Positions 7,584 through 16,071 of a stretch of 64,000 bases of DNA are shown piece by piece. Under the pieces are notes generated by a model. It saw nothing but the letters and a program-made list of their open reading frames with translations, had not been told where the DNA came from and made no database searches. Source of the DNA: Bacillota bacterium (GTDB taxonomy: Bacteria > Bacillota > Clostridia > Peptostreptococcales > Anaerovoracaceae); NCBI GenBank assembly GCA_022793795.1, contig JAAWDM010000025.1:110563-174562 (forward strand). The letters run 5' to 3'. Every line of letters begins with the position of its first letter. Position 1 is the stretch's first letter. The position numbers and the translations under genes were made by a program.

Positions 7584-9692
7584 CTACACCTCTGTGGCTT
7601 TGTCCTGTTCATTTCCCTCTATATTGGAAATAGCAGATAGTGCATCGTCCATAGAGTTATCATAAAAGAAAAACTTTCCTCTTCCATTCTGTTTGGCCGA
7701 ATATAATGCCTGATCCGCCTGATGGAACAACTCTTCATAATTGATATTCTCATGCCAAGGGCTGCGAGATACACCCATACTGATGGAAATACGAAAATCC
7801 TTATATTGCTTTCCATAGATGGAATCAAAAATTCTTTCTATGATTGGCTCCAATTCAAACTTATAGTCAAGAAATACAAGAAATTCATCGCCGCCCACGC
7901 GAACTGCAATATCGTTGCTTCGGATACTTTGATGAATCAAATCCGAAAGATAGATCAGAACCTGGTCGCCAAACATATGTCCATACTTATCGTTGGCGGA
8001 CTTAAAATAGTCTAAATCGATAATGGCCAGCGCAAACTGTCCCTTATGATTTTCTGCCATTCTCTCCATAATCTTCTTCTTAGCATGGGCATGGTTAAAC
8101 AGACCGGTTAATGGATCGTGAGTCGCCATCTTCTCCAAAGTATCCATTTTCATTCTGGAATCATGAATGTCAATGGCTTTTCCGATAATACCGGTGTATA
8201 CCGGCTCCTCGTCCCTGGTCCACATGGACATGATTGCAATCTGAAACCATCTCATTTCCCCTTTACAGGAAAGCTGACATTCCCATTTGGACACAGGATT
8301 TTCCGGCGTTGTATGAGAGACAGCTTGCACCACAGTCTCAATTCCTTTTTCTCCTAGAACAGCTTGCATCTTTGGATTATTTAAAGGCTCCATGATAACT
8401 TCATCCAGTCCCAGACTTTCTGCTCCCCATGCAGATATGGTCATCACAGATGGGTCAGCGGTACATTCAAATTGAATGTCATGGGTCAAAGTTGCATAGA
8501 AGCTATTTTTCATCCGCTCCTGTTCAAGAAGCTGTAATGTTCTCTCTGAGGCGTTAAGCTCCCTATGCTGCAGCATTTCCTCTGCCACATTTTGAATCTC
8601 TCTCTGACTGGTCTGGAACAATGTGCGATTCTCAGTCTCTTTTTGGAGTGTCTCGTCTATCTCTTTTAAACATTCCAATAAAACTGGATTGAATATGCCG
8701 CACTCTCCATTCAAAATCATCGAAATGGCCTGTTCATGGGAAAATGCCTTTTTATAGCTGCGGTCGCTGGTCAGTGCATCATACACATCTGCCAAAGCCA
8801 CAATTTGAGCGGCAATGGGAATTTCATCTCCTTTTAGACCATCTGGATAACCACCGCCATCGTATCGCTCATGGTGCCAGCGGCATATCTCATAGGCCGT
8901 CTTTACCAGGGGCTCGCTATTGTAAACTGGAAGTTCACGAAGCATCTGAGCGCCAATCATGCTGTGGGTTTTCATAATCTCAAATTCCTCTGCCGTAAGT
9001 TTCCCCGGCTTGTTTAAGATTTCTTCTGGAATACCCATCTTACCGATATCATGAAGGGCCGAAGCTGTACTAATTTTAGAAATGTTAGACAAGTTTAAAG
9101 ACAAATCCGCCTTTTTTCTCATTAAATCCTTTACCAAAAGGTCAGTAAAAATGCGGACATGATGAACATGTTGAGCGCTTTCACCATTACGAAACCCCAT
9201 GATATGACTGAGGATATCGATCATTAAATTATTTTGTCGCTCTTTTTCATATATCTGATCTGCCACAAGGCCTACTAATTTTCTCTGCTTTGCATAAAGA
9301 AGAATGGTATTCACCACACGCCGTTTCACGATCATAGCGTCGAATGGACGAGATATGAAATCCGACACGCCTAACTCATAAGCGCGTTCAATGGTATCCG
9401 GCGCATTTTCCGCCGAAATCATGACCACCGGAATATCTTCAATCCAGCGATGCTGATTCATAGCCTTAAGTACCTCAAATCCATCGGCCTGGGGCATTAC
9501 AATATCTAGTAAAATAATAGAAAGTTCATTACCCATAATGCTGAGCATGGATATTGCCTCTACTCCGTTTTCTGCTTCTATAATTTCATATTCGTCTCCC
9601 AGCATATCCGCTAGGATTGCTCGATTCATTTCAGAATCGTCTGCAATGAGAATTTTCAACTTTCGATTTTCATTCTGACTGATTGAAATCAC
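7584..9692 (-). CDS. Response regulator with HD-GYP and GGDEF domains (bifunctional c-di-GMP enzyme)
   Basis: 702 residues in four parts: REC (about 12-130, phospho-Asp in ILLDIVMPQADG), HD-GYP (about 150-335, HDIGK and HHERYDGGGYP), a PAS-like segment (about 395-515) and GGDEF (about 525-690, VRVGGDEFLVFL with an intact active site). HD-GYP degrades and GGDEF makes cyclic di-GMP, so this protein could do both under receiver control. The start is uncertain: the frame-opening GTG at 9692 overlaps the AGGAGG itself, and no in-frame ATG follows closely. It is first in the operon with Hpt and the hybrid kinase. Confidence 0.9.
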   Translation of the reverse strand: MISISQNENRKLKILIADDSEMNRAILADMLGDEYEIIEAENGVEAISMLSIMGNELSIILLDIVMPQADGFEVLKAMNQHRWIEDIPVVMISAENAPDTIERAYELGVSDFISRPFDAMIVKRRVVNTILLYAKQRKLVGLVADQIYEKERQNNLMIDILSHIMGFRNGESAQHVHHVRIFTDLLVKDLMRKKADLSLNLSNISKISTASALHDIGKMGIPEEILNKPGKLTAEEFEIMKTHSMIGAQMLRELPVYNSEPLVKTAYEICRWHHERYDGGGYPDGLKGDEIPIAAQIVALADVYDALTSDRSYKKAFSHEQAISMILNGECGIFNPVLLECLKEIDETLQKETENRTLFQTSQREIQNVAEEMLQHRELNASERTLQLLEQERMKNSFYATLTHDIQFECTADPSVMTISAWGAESLGLDEVIMEPLNNPKMQAVLGEKGIETVVQAVSHTTPENPVSKWECQLSCKGEMRWFQIAIMSMWTRDEEPVYTGIIGKAIDIHDSRMKMDTLEKMATHDPLTGLFNHAHAKKKIMERMAENHKGQFALAIIDLDYFKSANDKYGHMFGDQVLIYLSDLIHQSIRSNDIAVRVGGDEFLVFLDYKFELEPIIERIFDSIYGKQYKDFRISISMGVSRSPWHENINYEELFHQADQALYSAKQNGRGKFFFYDNSMDDALSAISNIEGNEQDKATEV

Positions 9693-9710
9693 CTCCTGCC
9701 ATATATTATA

Positions 9711-9739
9711 ATTTTAGCATAAATAGCTGAATTTTACAA
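9711..9739 (-). promoter_or_regulatory. Predicted sigma-A promoter of the phosphorelay operon
   Basis: On the minus strand, TTGTAA (9734-9739) and TAAAAT (9711-9716) are separated by 17 bp, just before the GGCAGGAGG ribosome site of the REC/HD-GYP/GGDEF gene. Confidence 0.6.
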
Positions 9740-9741
9740 TG

Positions 9742-9771
9742 AAAAAAAGGACAGTCTCTCATGACTGCCCT
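9742..9771 (-). terminator. Intrinsic terminator after the two-component kinase gene
   Basis: On the minus strand, GGGCAGTC and GACTGTCC pair across a short loop and are followed by seven T. It lies just past the stop codon at 9778. Confidence 0.82.
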
Positions 9772-9777
9772 TCTGTC

Positions 9778-11757
9778 TCAAAATCCGCTGTGAAGCATAT
9801 GGTCAATGCTCTCTTTGATACTGCTGCCCATACGCTTTGCCTTTTCAGGAAATTTTTCCTTAGGGCGCACAGTATTCTCTGCTGTCATGTCATCGCTATC
9901 AGAAGAAGTTTCCCATGAAGGTTCTTCCCACATCGTTTCTCTCCTGCCGCCGTTGTCTCTTTCTGCATCTGCTTTCTCTCCTGCCTCATCTAAAACGGCA
10001 CAGGCCTTAAACAGGTCGCCATCAACAGCAATTTCAAAATCTCCATGCATCAGGTGCATTAAATCCTTGGCGATAGCCAGGCCCAGACCACTGCCTTCCG
10101 TGTTTCTCGATTCATCTCCCCGTTTGAACCGCTCCATCAATTCATCAGCAGAAATATTTAATTGCTCCTTAGAGATATTTTTTACCTCCAACAAAATCCT
10201 GTTGGCGCGATTAGGTCGCTTCGATGTCAATCGGCTGATATTGATGTACACGCGGCTACTGTCTAGGGCATACTTGCTCACGTTTCCAAGGAGGTTTTCG
10301 ATGACTCGCCATAAGAGCTGACCGTCTGCCATCACATGAAATTCGTCGCCGCATTGATTCTTTACGATAACCGACAGATTCCTATTCGCCAGCTTTCCCT
10401 CCATCTCTGCCAAACTCTGATTGACCAAAGCCAGCAAATCAATGTCGCTCATATTAACCGGTATGGCTCCACTGGAAGCCTTGGCTGCTTCAAAGAGATT
10501 CTCTGTTAGCGCCTTAAGCCGCTGGGTCTTGCTGTCAATGATGTCCAAATACTCTGGCGCATTGGGGCTGTCAAGTCCCTCTTGTTTCAGCAGATCGATA
10601 TAGGCTGCCATTGAGGTCAGCGGTGTCTTTAAATCATGGGATACATTGCTGATTAAGTCTGTTTTCATTCTCTGCGTCTTCAGTTCATTCTGTACCGCAA
10701 TGCTTTGGGCCTCTGAAATACCGTTGATGTCCTCTGCCAATTTATCAAAAACACCCATAGCGCCCCCCCTACCCTGGTCAACAGGGATTTTATAGGATAG
10801 ATTTCCTCTGCGAACCTGGGCGACGCCGTTTCTGATTGCTTTCAGTTTAGCTGTCTGTTTCGGCACCACAGCTAAAATCAGACCAACTGCAATCAACGGG
10901 AATATCACAGCCTGGGGTCCCCACCAGTATCCGGTCCAGTCCCAAAAAGAGGCTAGAAAACATAGGCCCAAGCAGCCGCAAATCACCTTAAGGGTCATCC
11001 TATCGCTATTCTTAATGGTTCTATAAAACCACAGCCAAATACCACCCAGCAGAGATTTCTCCCAGAACTGCCTGGCCTTTAGCTTCTTTACCAGCGAAAT
11101 CAGACAAGCCCAGGTCATAAAAGCAAATGTGATTAAACCTATGCAAACAAATCCGATTACCCAATTATTAGGTATCCCGAAATACTCTGTATCGGAATAC
11201 TTTGACTCAAACAGACCAAACCAATTTTCACAAGGCCATATTTCATAAATCATCGTAAGGAGCAAACAGAAAAATGTGCCTGTGGTAAATCCAATGGCAA
11301 GATGAACTTCCGACCAGATACGGTCAAACCAGTTAAGACGAATACCGTCTTCCCGATTCTTACCTACTCTGCCGGTCTGCACCATCATTGCAATTAAAAA
11401 GGCCAGAGCCGCAAGCATCAAAACCACGAAAACCACACCTGTATAAAGCATAGCTTCCTTCATGTTGCTTCCATCTGGTGGAAATAGAGCGCCTTCCCAC
11501 TTAGTCTCCCAGCTGATCCATTGCCCACTCTCATCAAAATAACCGACCGTTCCCTCTGGGTAGACACTATAGCTATATATGGTAGAAAACGCTGCAAGGA
11601 TACTGCCGCAAATGCCTGTCAGCACTGTGGATATAACGCATCCTACCCAGCAAAACCCATATATTCCAGCGTTGGTCTTTAACTGCGGATTCCTGTCTGT
11701 CGCTACTGCTTCGTTTGTCCCGCTGCCTTCATCATAATTTTTCAATTTTGTATCCAA
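9778..11757 (-). CDS. Multi-spanning sensor histidine kinase
   Basis: 659 residues with about six hydrophobic segments in the first 305, then a HAMP-like linker, HisKA (SNVSHDLKTPLTSM) and HATPase_c with GSGLGLAIAKDLM. A charged C-terminal tail of about 80 residues follows the ATPase and matches nothing I know. The multi-helix membrane sensor resembles kinases that respond to envelope stress or membrane-active compounds in Firmicutes. It overlaps the cognate regulator gene by 26 bp. Confidence 0.87.
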   Translation of the reverse strand: MDTKLKNYDEGSGTNEAVATDRNPQLKTNAGIYGFCWVGCVISTVLTGICGSILAAFSTIYSYSVYPEGTVGYFDESGQWISWETKWEGALFPPDGSNMKEAMLYTGVVFVVLMLAALAFLIAMMVQTGRVGKNREDGIRLNWFDRIWSEVHLAIGFTTGTFFCLLLTMIYEIWPCENWFGLFESKYSDTEYFGIPNNWVIGFVCIGLITFAFMTWACLISLVKKLKARQFWEKSLLGGIWLWFYRTIKNSDRMTLKVICGCLGLCFLASFWDWTGYWWGPQAVIFPLIAVGLILAVVPKQTAKLKAIRNGVAQVRRGNLSYKIPVDQGRGGAMGVFDKLAEDINGISEAQSIAVQNELKTQRMKTDLISNVSHDLKTPLTSMAAYIDLLKQEGLDSPNAPEYLDIIDSKTQRLKALTENLFEAAKASSGAIPVNMSDIDLLALVNQSLAEMEGKLANRNLSVIVKNQCGDEFHVMADGQLLWRVIENLLGNVSKYALDSSRVYINISRLTSKRPNRANRILLEVKNISKEQLNISADELMERFKRGDESRNTEGSGLGLAIAKDLMHLMHGDFEIAVDGDLFKACAVLDEAGEKADAERDNGGRRETMWEEPSWETSSDSDDMTAENTVRPKEKFPEKAKRMGSSIKESIDHMLHSGF

Positions 11758-12463
11758 TTCCCCACACCACCTTTAAATACTTTGGATTTTTTGGATCGAT
11801 TTCAATTTTTTCACGGATACGCCGCACATGGACAGCTACCGTGTTCTCTGGATTATAGGCAGGTTCTTGCCAGACCGTTTCATAGATCTGGTCCATGCTA
11901 AAGACTCTGCCTGCATGTTCTGTCAGTAGTCTTAAAATACCGAATTCGATGGGCGTTACGGTAATCTCTTCTCCATCCACGCTTACCCGCTTTTCATTAT
12001 CATCTACGACCAGTCCCCCTGATTCGTAAACGCCCGTCATCTGTGCCTTGGTCATGCTTCCCAGATAGGTGAATCTTCTGAGCTGGGACTTGACCCTGGC
12101 CACCAGTTCCAATGGATTGAAAGGTTTTGTTACATAGTCGTCAGCCCCTACGTTCAGGCCTGTAATCTTATCGTAGTCCTCTGACTTGGCCGACAACATG
12201 ATAATAGGAATGTTCTTTTCTTCCCGGATTTTCATAGTCGCCTGTACGCCATCCATATTGGGCATCATGATGTCCATAATAATGAGATGAAGACTTTCTC
12301 GTCTTGCCGTCTCCAGCGCCTGAAACCCGTCGTATGCTTTGAAAACACGATACCCCTCGTTTCGCAGGTAAATCTCTATGGCCCCTGCAATCTCCTTGTC
12401 ATCATCACATACCAGAATATTAAACACGTCTCTCTCTACCTTTTCTGTCATGGTTTCCTCCAA
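11732..12463 (-). CDS. OmpR/PhoB-family response regulator
   Basis: 243 residues: REC (about 13-125, LIIMDIMMPNMDG, KPFNPLELVARV) then a winged-helix DNA-binding domain (about 145-240, ending VVWGIGYKIEKL). It is the partner of the overlapping kinase downstream. ATG codons at residues 1 and 5 are both possible starts. Targets are not evident; no obvious direct repeats were recognised nearby. Confidence 0.92.
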   Translation of the reverse strand: MEETMTEKVERDVFNILVCDDDKEIAGAIEIYLRNEGYRVFKAYDGFQALETARRESLHLIIMDIMMPNMDGVQATMKIREEKNIPIIMLSAKSEDYDKITGLNVGADDYVTKPFNPLELVARVKSQLRRFTYLGSMTKAQMTGVYESGGLVVDDNEKRVSVDGEEITVTPIEFGILRLLTEHAGRVFSMDQIYETVWQEPAYNPENTVAVHVRRIREKIEIDPKNPKYLKVVWGIGYKIEKL

Positions 12464-12559
12464 TCCTTGTCAGCGGTATTTCCTCTGACATTGTTAACTA
12501 TAAAATCGAAATATTACGAAGTGGCAATGTCGTTTCTTACAAAATCCTTAAACTCCGCA

Positions 12560-12588
12560 TTGTCTTATTTTGAAAATTTTGCTATAAT
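12560..12588 (+). promoter_or_regulatory. Predicted promoter of the ECF sigma gene
   Basis: TTGTCT (12560-12565) and a perfect TATAAT (12583-12588) are 17 bp apart. The leader to the ATG at 12725 is about 130 nt. A sigma-A type promoter suggests basal expression in addition to any self-activation. Confidence 0.65.
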
Positions 12589-12724
12589 AAAATGGTTTAT
12601 GGAATGTATTTATTTTACCATGTTTGTGAGAATATTTCATAGAAATGAAGAATTTTTAAAATTTTTCTATTTTTTGTAACCTTTTAAGGGTGAGCTTTGA
12701 GTTAATTATGTAAGGAGGGCAAAT

Positions 12725-13225
12725 ATGGCTGATACTTTTGTGCAAGACGAAAGTATTGAGACCATAATCCAACGTTATAAAGGTACAATTTACAGTGTGG
12801 CTCTATCTTATACAAAAAGCCGTGACGATGCCGACGACATATTTCAGGAGGTATTTCTAATCTTTTTCAGGATGCAGCCTGTATTCAATGATGAGGAGCA
12901 TCGAAAGGCCTGGCTGATTCGAACCGCCATAAACTGTGCAAAACGTGTAGTCGATAGTACCTATCGCAAACGCACGGTGCCTTTGGACGAGATGGAGGAG
13001 GACTCATTTCAATTTCAGACCAAGGAAGAGAACGCAGTCTATGTAGCGCTGCAAGCCCTTCCCGAAAAGTATCGAATTGTTCTCCATCTTTTTTATTTTG
13101 AGGACTTACCCATCGAGCAGATATCTAAAATGCTAGATATCAAACCATCCACCGTCAAGGTGCAGCTCATGCGAGGCCGAGAAATGATGAAAGAAAAATT
13201 AAAGGAGGAAGCCTATGATGACTGA
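12725..13225 (+). CDS. ECF-type RNA polymerase sigma factor
   Basis: 166 residues with sigma region 2 (YTKSRDDADDIFQEVFLIFFR, about 30-55) and region 4 (LPEKYRIVLHLFYFEDLPIEQISKMLDIKPSTVKVQLMRGR, about 115-155). Length and the absence of regions 1 and 3 place it among ECF (group 4) sigmas. The ribosome site AAGGAGGGC is ideal. It overlaps the next gene by 11 bp, as is usual for a sigma/anti-sigma pair. Confidence 0.93.
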   Translation: MADTFVQDESIETIIQRYKGTIYSVALSYTKSRDDADDIFQEVFLIFFRMQPVFNDEEHRKAWLIRTAINCAKRVVDSTYRKRTVPLDEMEEDSFQFQTKEENAVYVALQALPEKYRIVLHLFYFEDLPIEQISKMLDIKPSTVKVQLMRGREMMKEKLKEEAYDD

Positions 13226-14609
13226 CGATCTATTTCGCAGCATGAAGGCCCAGATGCAGCCAACAGATGACGTTGTTGCGGATCTACTGGCTAAAATCGC
13301 AGCCGAAGCGTCTTCCCCAGTAACAGAAAATGAAAACGTGATTCCTTTCCGGGAATCCAGCAGACAAAAGAAACACACGCAAAAGAAGAAAAAGTCCATA
13401 TTGTATTACAGTACAGCCGTGGCTGCCTGCCTGGTCGTATTCCTATCCACCGTTATTCTGTTGGATTCTTCTGGAGATCCAGACGATCCAAATACCATAA
13501 AGAATCTGCTGAATCAGGTGGTAGGTTCCGATTCTGCAACTGACCCAAATGCATCTACAGATGATAAGGAAAAATCTCAATCAGACAAGCAGGATGATGA
13601 ACCAGGATTCTGGGAACAAATTTTCCACGGAAAGGATGAAGAGAAAGATCCTGCAGATGGCTCCACTGATATGACCGATGGAACGAATCCTTCCGATTCC
13701 AATGAGAATACCGCTGATGAAAATAATGGAAAAAAGGGAAGCGAGCAGCATGGTCAACCGTCTCAAGACGAAAATCAGCAACCATCAAACGAGCCAAAGG
13801 ATGATCCAGACGATCCTTCTAATACAATGCAGCAACCCAACGGTCAGAAGCCAGGTACGACTACTCAACCTACAGAGCCAGGGAATCAGCCTTCTTCCGC
13901 ACAGGATAACAAGGTAACGCCTGCCGCTCCCGGTACCAGTGATATCCCATGGACCAATGAGATTGTCAATACCAGCGAAGTTGCCTCTATCAATATTTCC
14001 GGTACTAATTATGTGGTGGACTCCACCGGAACATCTTCCGCTTTAGGTAGTACCATTGAAACGGTAACAGTTGACTTACCTGGAACCTCCTCTACCAAGC
14101 CTGCTAAAGTCAGCGCTAAGGTAAAGACTGTGAAAAAGGTTTCAGCTGCAGCCATGGTGGCTTTGGATGTAGAGGGTTTTACCCAACCTCTTGTGTATAC
14201 GAATCCCAATTATTCTCCATCTTCTCTAGGCGCTCTGGTTTCAGACTTAGGCCTTGAAGGAAATACGGGATTTTCCAATACGGTACGTTGTCAGGTTTCC
14301 CATATGGGATATTCCAGCAATCATACCTATAAGGCTGATGTAAACAGCGCAGCATGGAATTATCTTTTGAATTGCTCTGGTGCAGAATCTGCAGGTTACA
14401 ATTCCTTTAACGATGGACACATCAAGGTATTGTTCACCTCTGGCAGTAATCCAACCGGTTCGCAACTGAAATTCGGTGTCAGCGATAACGGTTACCTGTA
14501 TGTTTCTATGACCGGCGGAAAGCGTTTCACCTTCCATATCGGCAAAAGTCAAGCCATTGGTTTCATTGAAGCTGTTACAGGGCAATCGATAGACGCACTA
14601 GAAGGATAA
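13215..14609 (+). CDS. Membrane anti-sigma-like protein with a large extracytoplasmic domain
   Basis: 464 residues. A cytoplasmic part of about 55 residues comes first, then one membrane helix (about 58-78). A low-complexity linker rich in Asp, Asn, Gln, Pro and Thr runs from about 85 to 235. A folded-looking domain of about 220 residues ends the protein. Position directly after the ECF sigma with an 11-bp overlap is the main reason to call it an anti-sigma factor. The C-terminal domain is not one I recognise and may be the sensor. The start at 13215 is backed by GGAGG 5 bp upstream. Confidence 0.75.
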   Translation: MMTDDLFRSMKAQMQPTDDVVADLLAKIAAEASSPVTENENVIPFRESSRQKKHTQKKKKSILYYSTAVAACLVVFLSTVILLDSSGDPDDPNTIKNLLNQVVGSDSATDPNASTDDKEKSQSDKQDDEPGFWEQIFHGKDEEKDPADGSTDMTDGTNPSDSNENTADENNGKKGSEQHGQPSQDENQQPSNEPKDDPDDPSNTMQQPNGQKPGTTTQPTEPGNQPSSAQDNKVTPAAPGTSDIPWTNEIVNTSEVASINISGTNYVVDSTGTSSALGSTIETVTVDLPGTSSTKPAKVSAKVKTVKKVSAAAMVALDVEGFTQPLVYTNPNYSPSSLGALVSDLGLEGNTGFSNTVRCQVSHMGYSSNHTYKADVNSAAWNYLLNCSGAESAGYNSFNDGHIKVLFTSGSNPTGSQLKFGVSDNGYLYVSMTGGKRFTFHIGKSQAIGFIEAVTGQSIDALEG

Positions 14610-14621
14610 AAACGATATAAA

Positions 14622-14668
14622 AAAGAAAACTGTCTAATGATTTTTTCATTGACAGTTTCTTTTTTTCT
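14622..14668. terminator. Bidirectional intrinsic terminator
   Basis: GAAAACTGTC and GACAGTTTC pair around a T-rich loop, with T-runs on both strands. It separates the convergent anti-sigma-like and PBP genes. Confidence 0.8.
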
Positions 14669-14751
14669 TGACATGGCCATGGGCGCAAAGGGTATAGGGT
14701 CAAGGCCAATATTCCATTTTAAAAATACAAAAGACCATAACCCGTACTCAT

Positions 14752-16071
14752 CTACTGGTCCTTCTCTGCCTTTTTGATGGCTTGCAGCACCTGATTGGCC
14801 ACTGGCGCTGCGTCTCCGATGCCGCTGCCGCCGTTTTCTACGCATACGATAAAGGCATAGTGTCCGCTGAAACCGGTAAACCAGCCATGAGGCCGCTTAC
14901 CGCTTCCCACTTCAGCGGTTCCCGTCTTGGCGCACAGCTTCAAACCTGGGAAGTTATCATCTCCATAGCCCGCCTTTACATTGTTTCGCATCATGGACTT
15001 CAAAGTTTTTGCTGTATCCTCTGCAAGTAAGTCCACCGCCCCACTGTGGCTTCCCTTTAGGAGAATGGGCTCCGCTGCGCTGCCGCCGCCAGCAATGGCT
15101 CCGACATAGACCATCATGGACAGAGGATTGACCAAATCTTCATGCTGGCCGATACCCGACCAAGCGCAGTTCAGTTCTCCCTCATCAAAATGGAAACTTC
15201 CCTTGGCCGTCTTAATTCCATTGATGTCATAGGAATCGGTCAAGCCCAGTTTTTTCACATAGGACTCCAAAATCTCTGGCCCCAGTTCTCGTGTAATGGC
15301 TGCATAAGCGCAGTTGCAGGAGTTGGTCAAAGCCCCGCGGATATCCTGGGTTCCATGAGCCGCACCGCAGGTAACTCTGCCTCCTTCGATTTCATATCTA
15401 CTGTCGCAGGTAAAACTCCAGCTGTCCAAATCCGGCATCCGTTCGATGGCTGCTGCTGTGGTCACCAGCTTAAAGATAGAGCCTGGCGTTAAGGTTGCAG
15501 ATAATGTCTTATTGATATAGGCGCCCGACTTGGCATTGGCCGCCCCGTAATCGTCCATGGGATCAAAGGACGGACTGCTAACCAGGCATATGATTTCACC
15601 TGTTTTCCAGTTATACACGCTGACTAGACCGTTTCTACCGGCCAGGGCCTGATAGGCCACCAGGTTGATGCCTGCATCCACAGTCAATGTAGCCTCTCTG
15701 CCAGCGCCAAAAAAGATTCCTTTGGTACCAGTGATAAAATTGTATCCAATCATTTTGCTCCGAAAGGCCACATTGGCCCCAGTAGCGATGTTAGAAGCCT
15801 TATCTCCTGTCACATGGAGGTTTGCGGTGCGGATTGCACTATCCTCATGATAATGCTGCCCTTTTTTATCGTTTTTTAAAAGGACACTGCCATTTCTGTC
15901 ATAGACAGTTCCCACGGAAAGCGTTCCTTCATGGAACACATGGCGATTGGCGTAGTAGGATGCCCATTGGCTGCCTTCTAGCCCCAGGCGAACCGCAAAT
16001 ACGCCGGTACCCAGAACGAGAAAAGCCGCCAGCAGCAGGCAGAGAATTCCTCTCTTTTCTAACTTCTTCAT
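14752..16071 (-). CDS. Class B penicillin-binding protein (transpeptidase)
   Basis: 439 residues. One N-terminal membrane anchor (about 9-30), then the transpeptidase fold with its three motifs: SxxK as SIFK in TPGSIFKL, SxN as SCN in LTNSCNCAY, and KTG in CAKTGTAEVG. It cross-links peptidoglycan on the outer face of the membrane. The N-terminal non-catalytic part is short, as in the PbpA type paired with SEDS proteins. It overlaps the FHA-SEDS gene by 4 bp, so the two probably form a polymerase-transpeptidase pair. Confidence 0.92.
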   Translation of the reverse strand: MKKLEKRGILCLLLAAFLVLGTGVFAVRLGLEGSQWASYYANRHVFHEGTLSVGTVYDRNGSVLLKNDKKGQHYHEDSAIRTANLHVTGDKASNIATGANVAFRSKMIGYNFITGTKGIFFGAGREATLTVDAGINLVAYQALAGRNGLVSVYNWKTGEIICLVSSPSFDPMDDYGAANAKSGAYINKTLSATLTPGSIFKLVTTAAAIERMPDLDSWSFTCDSRYEIEGGRVTCGAAHGTQDIRGALTNSCNCAYAAITRELGPEILESYVKKLGLTDSYDINGIKTAKGSFHFDEGELNCAWSGIGQHEDLVNPLSMMVYVGAIAGGGSAAEPILLKGSHSGAVDLLAEDTAKTLKSMMRNNVKAGYGDDNFPGLKLCAKTGTAEVGSGKRPHGWFTGFSGHYAFIVCVENGGSGIGDAAPVANQVLQAIKKAEKDQ

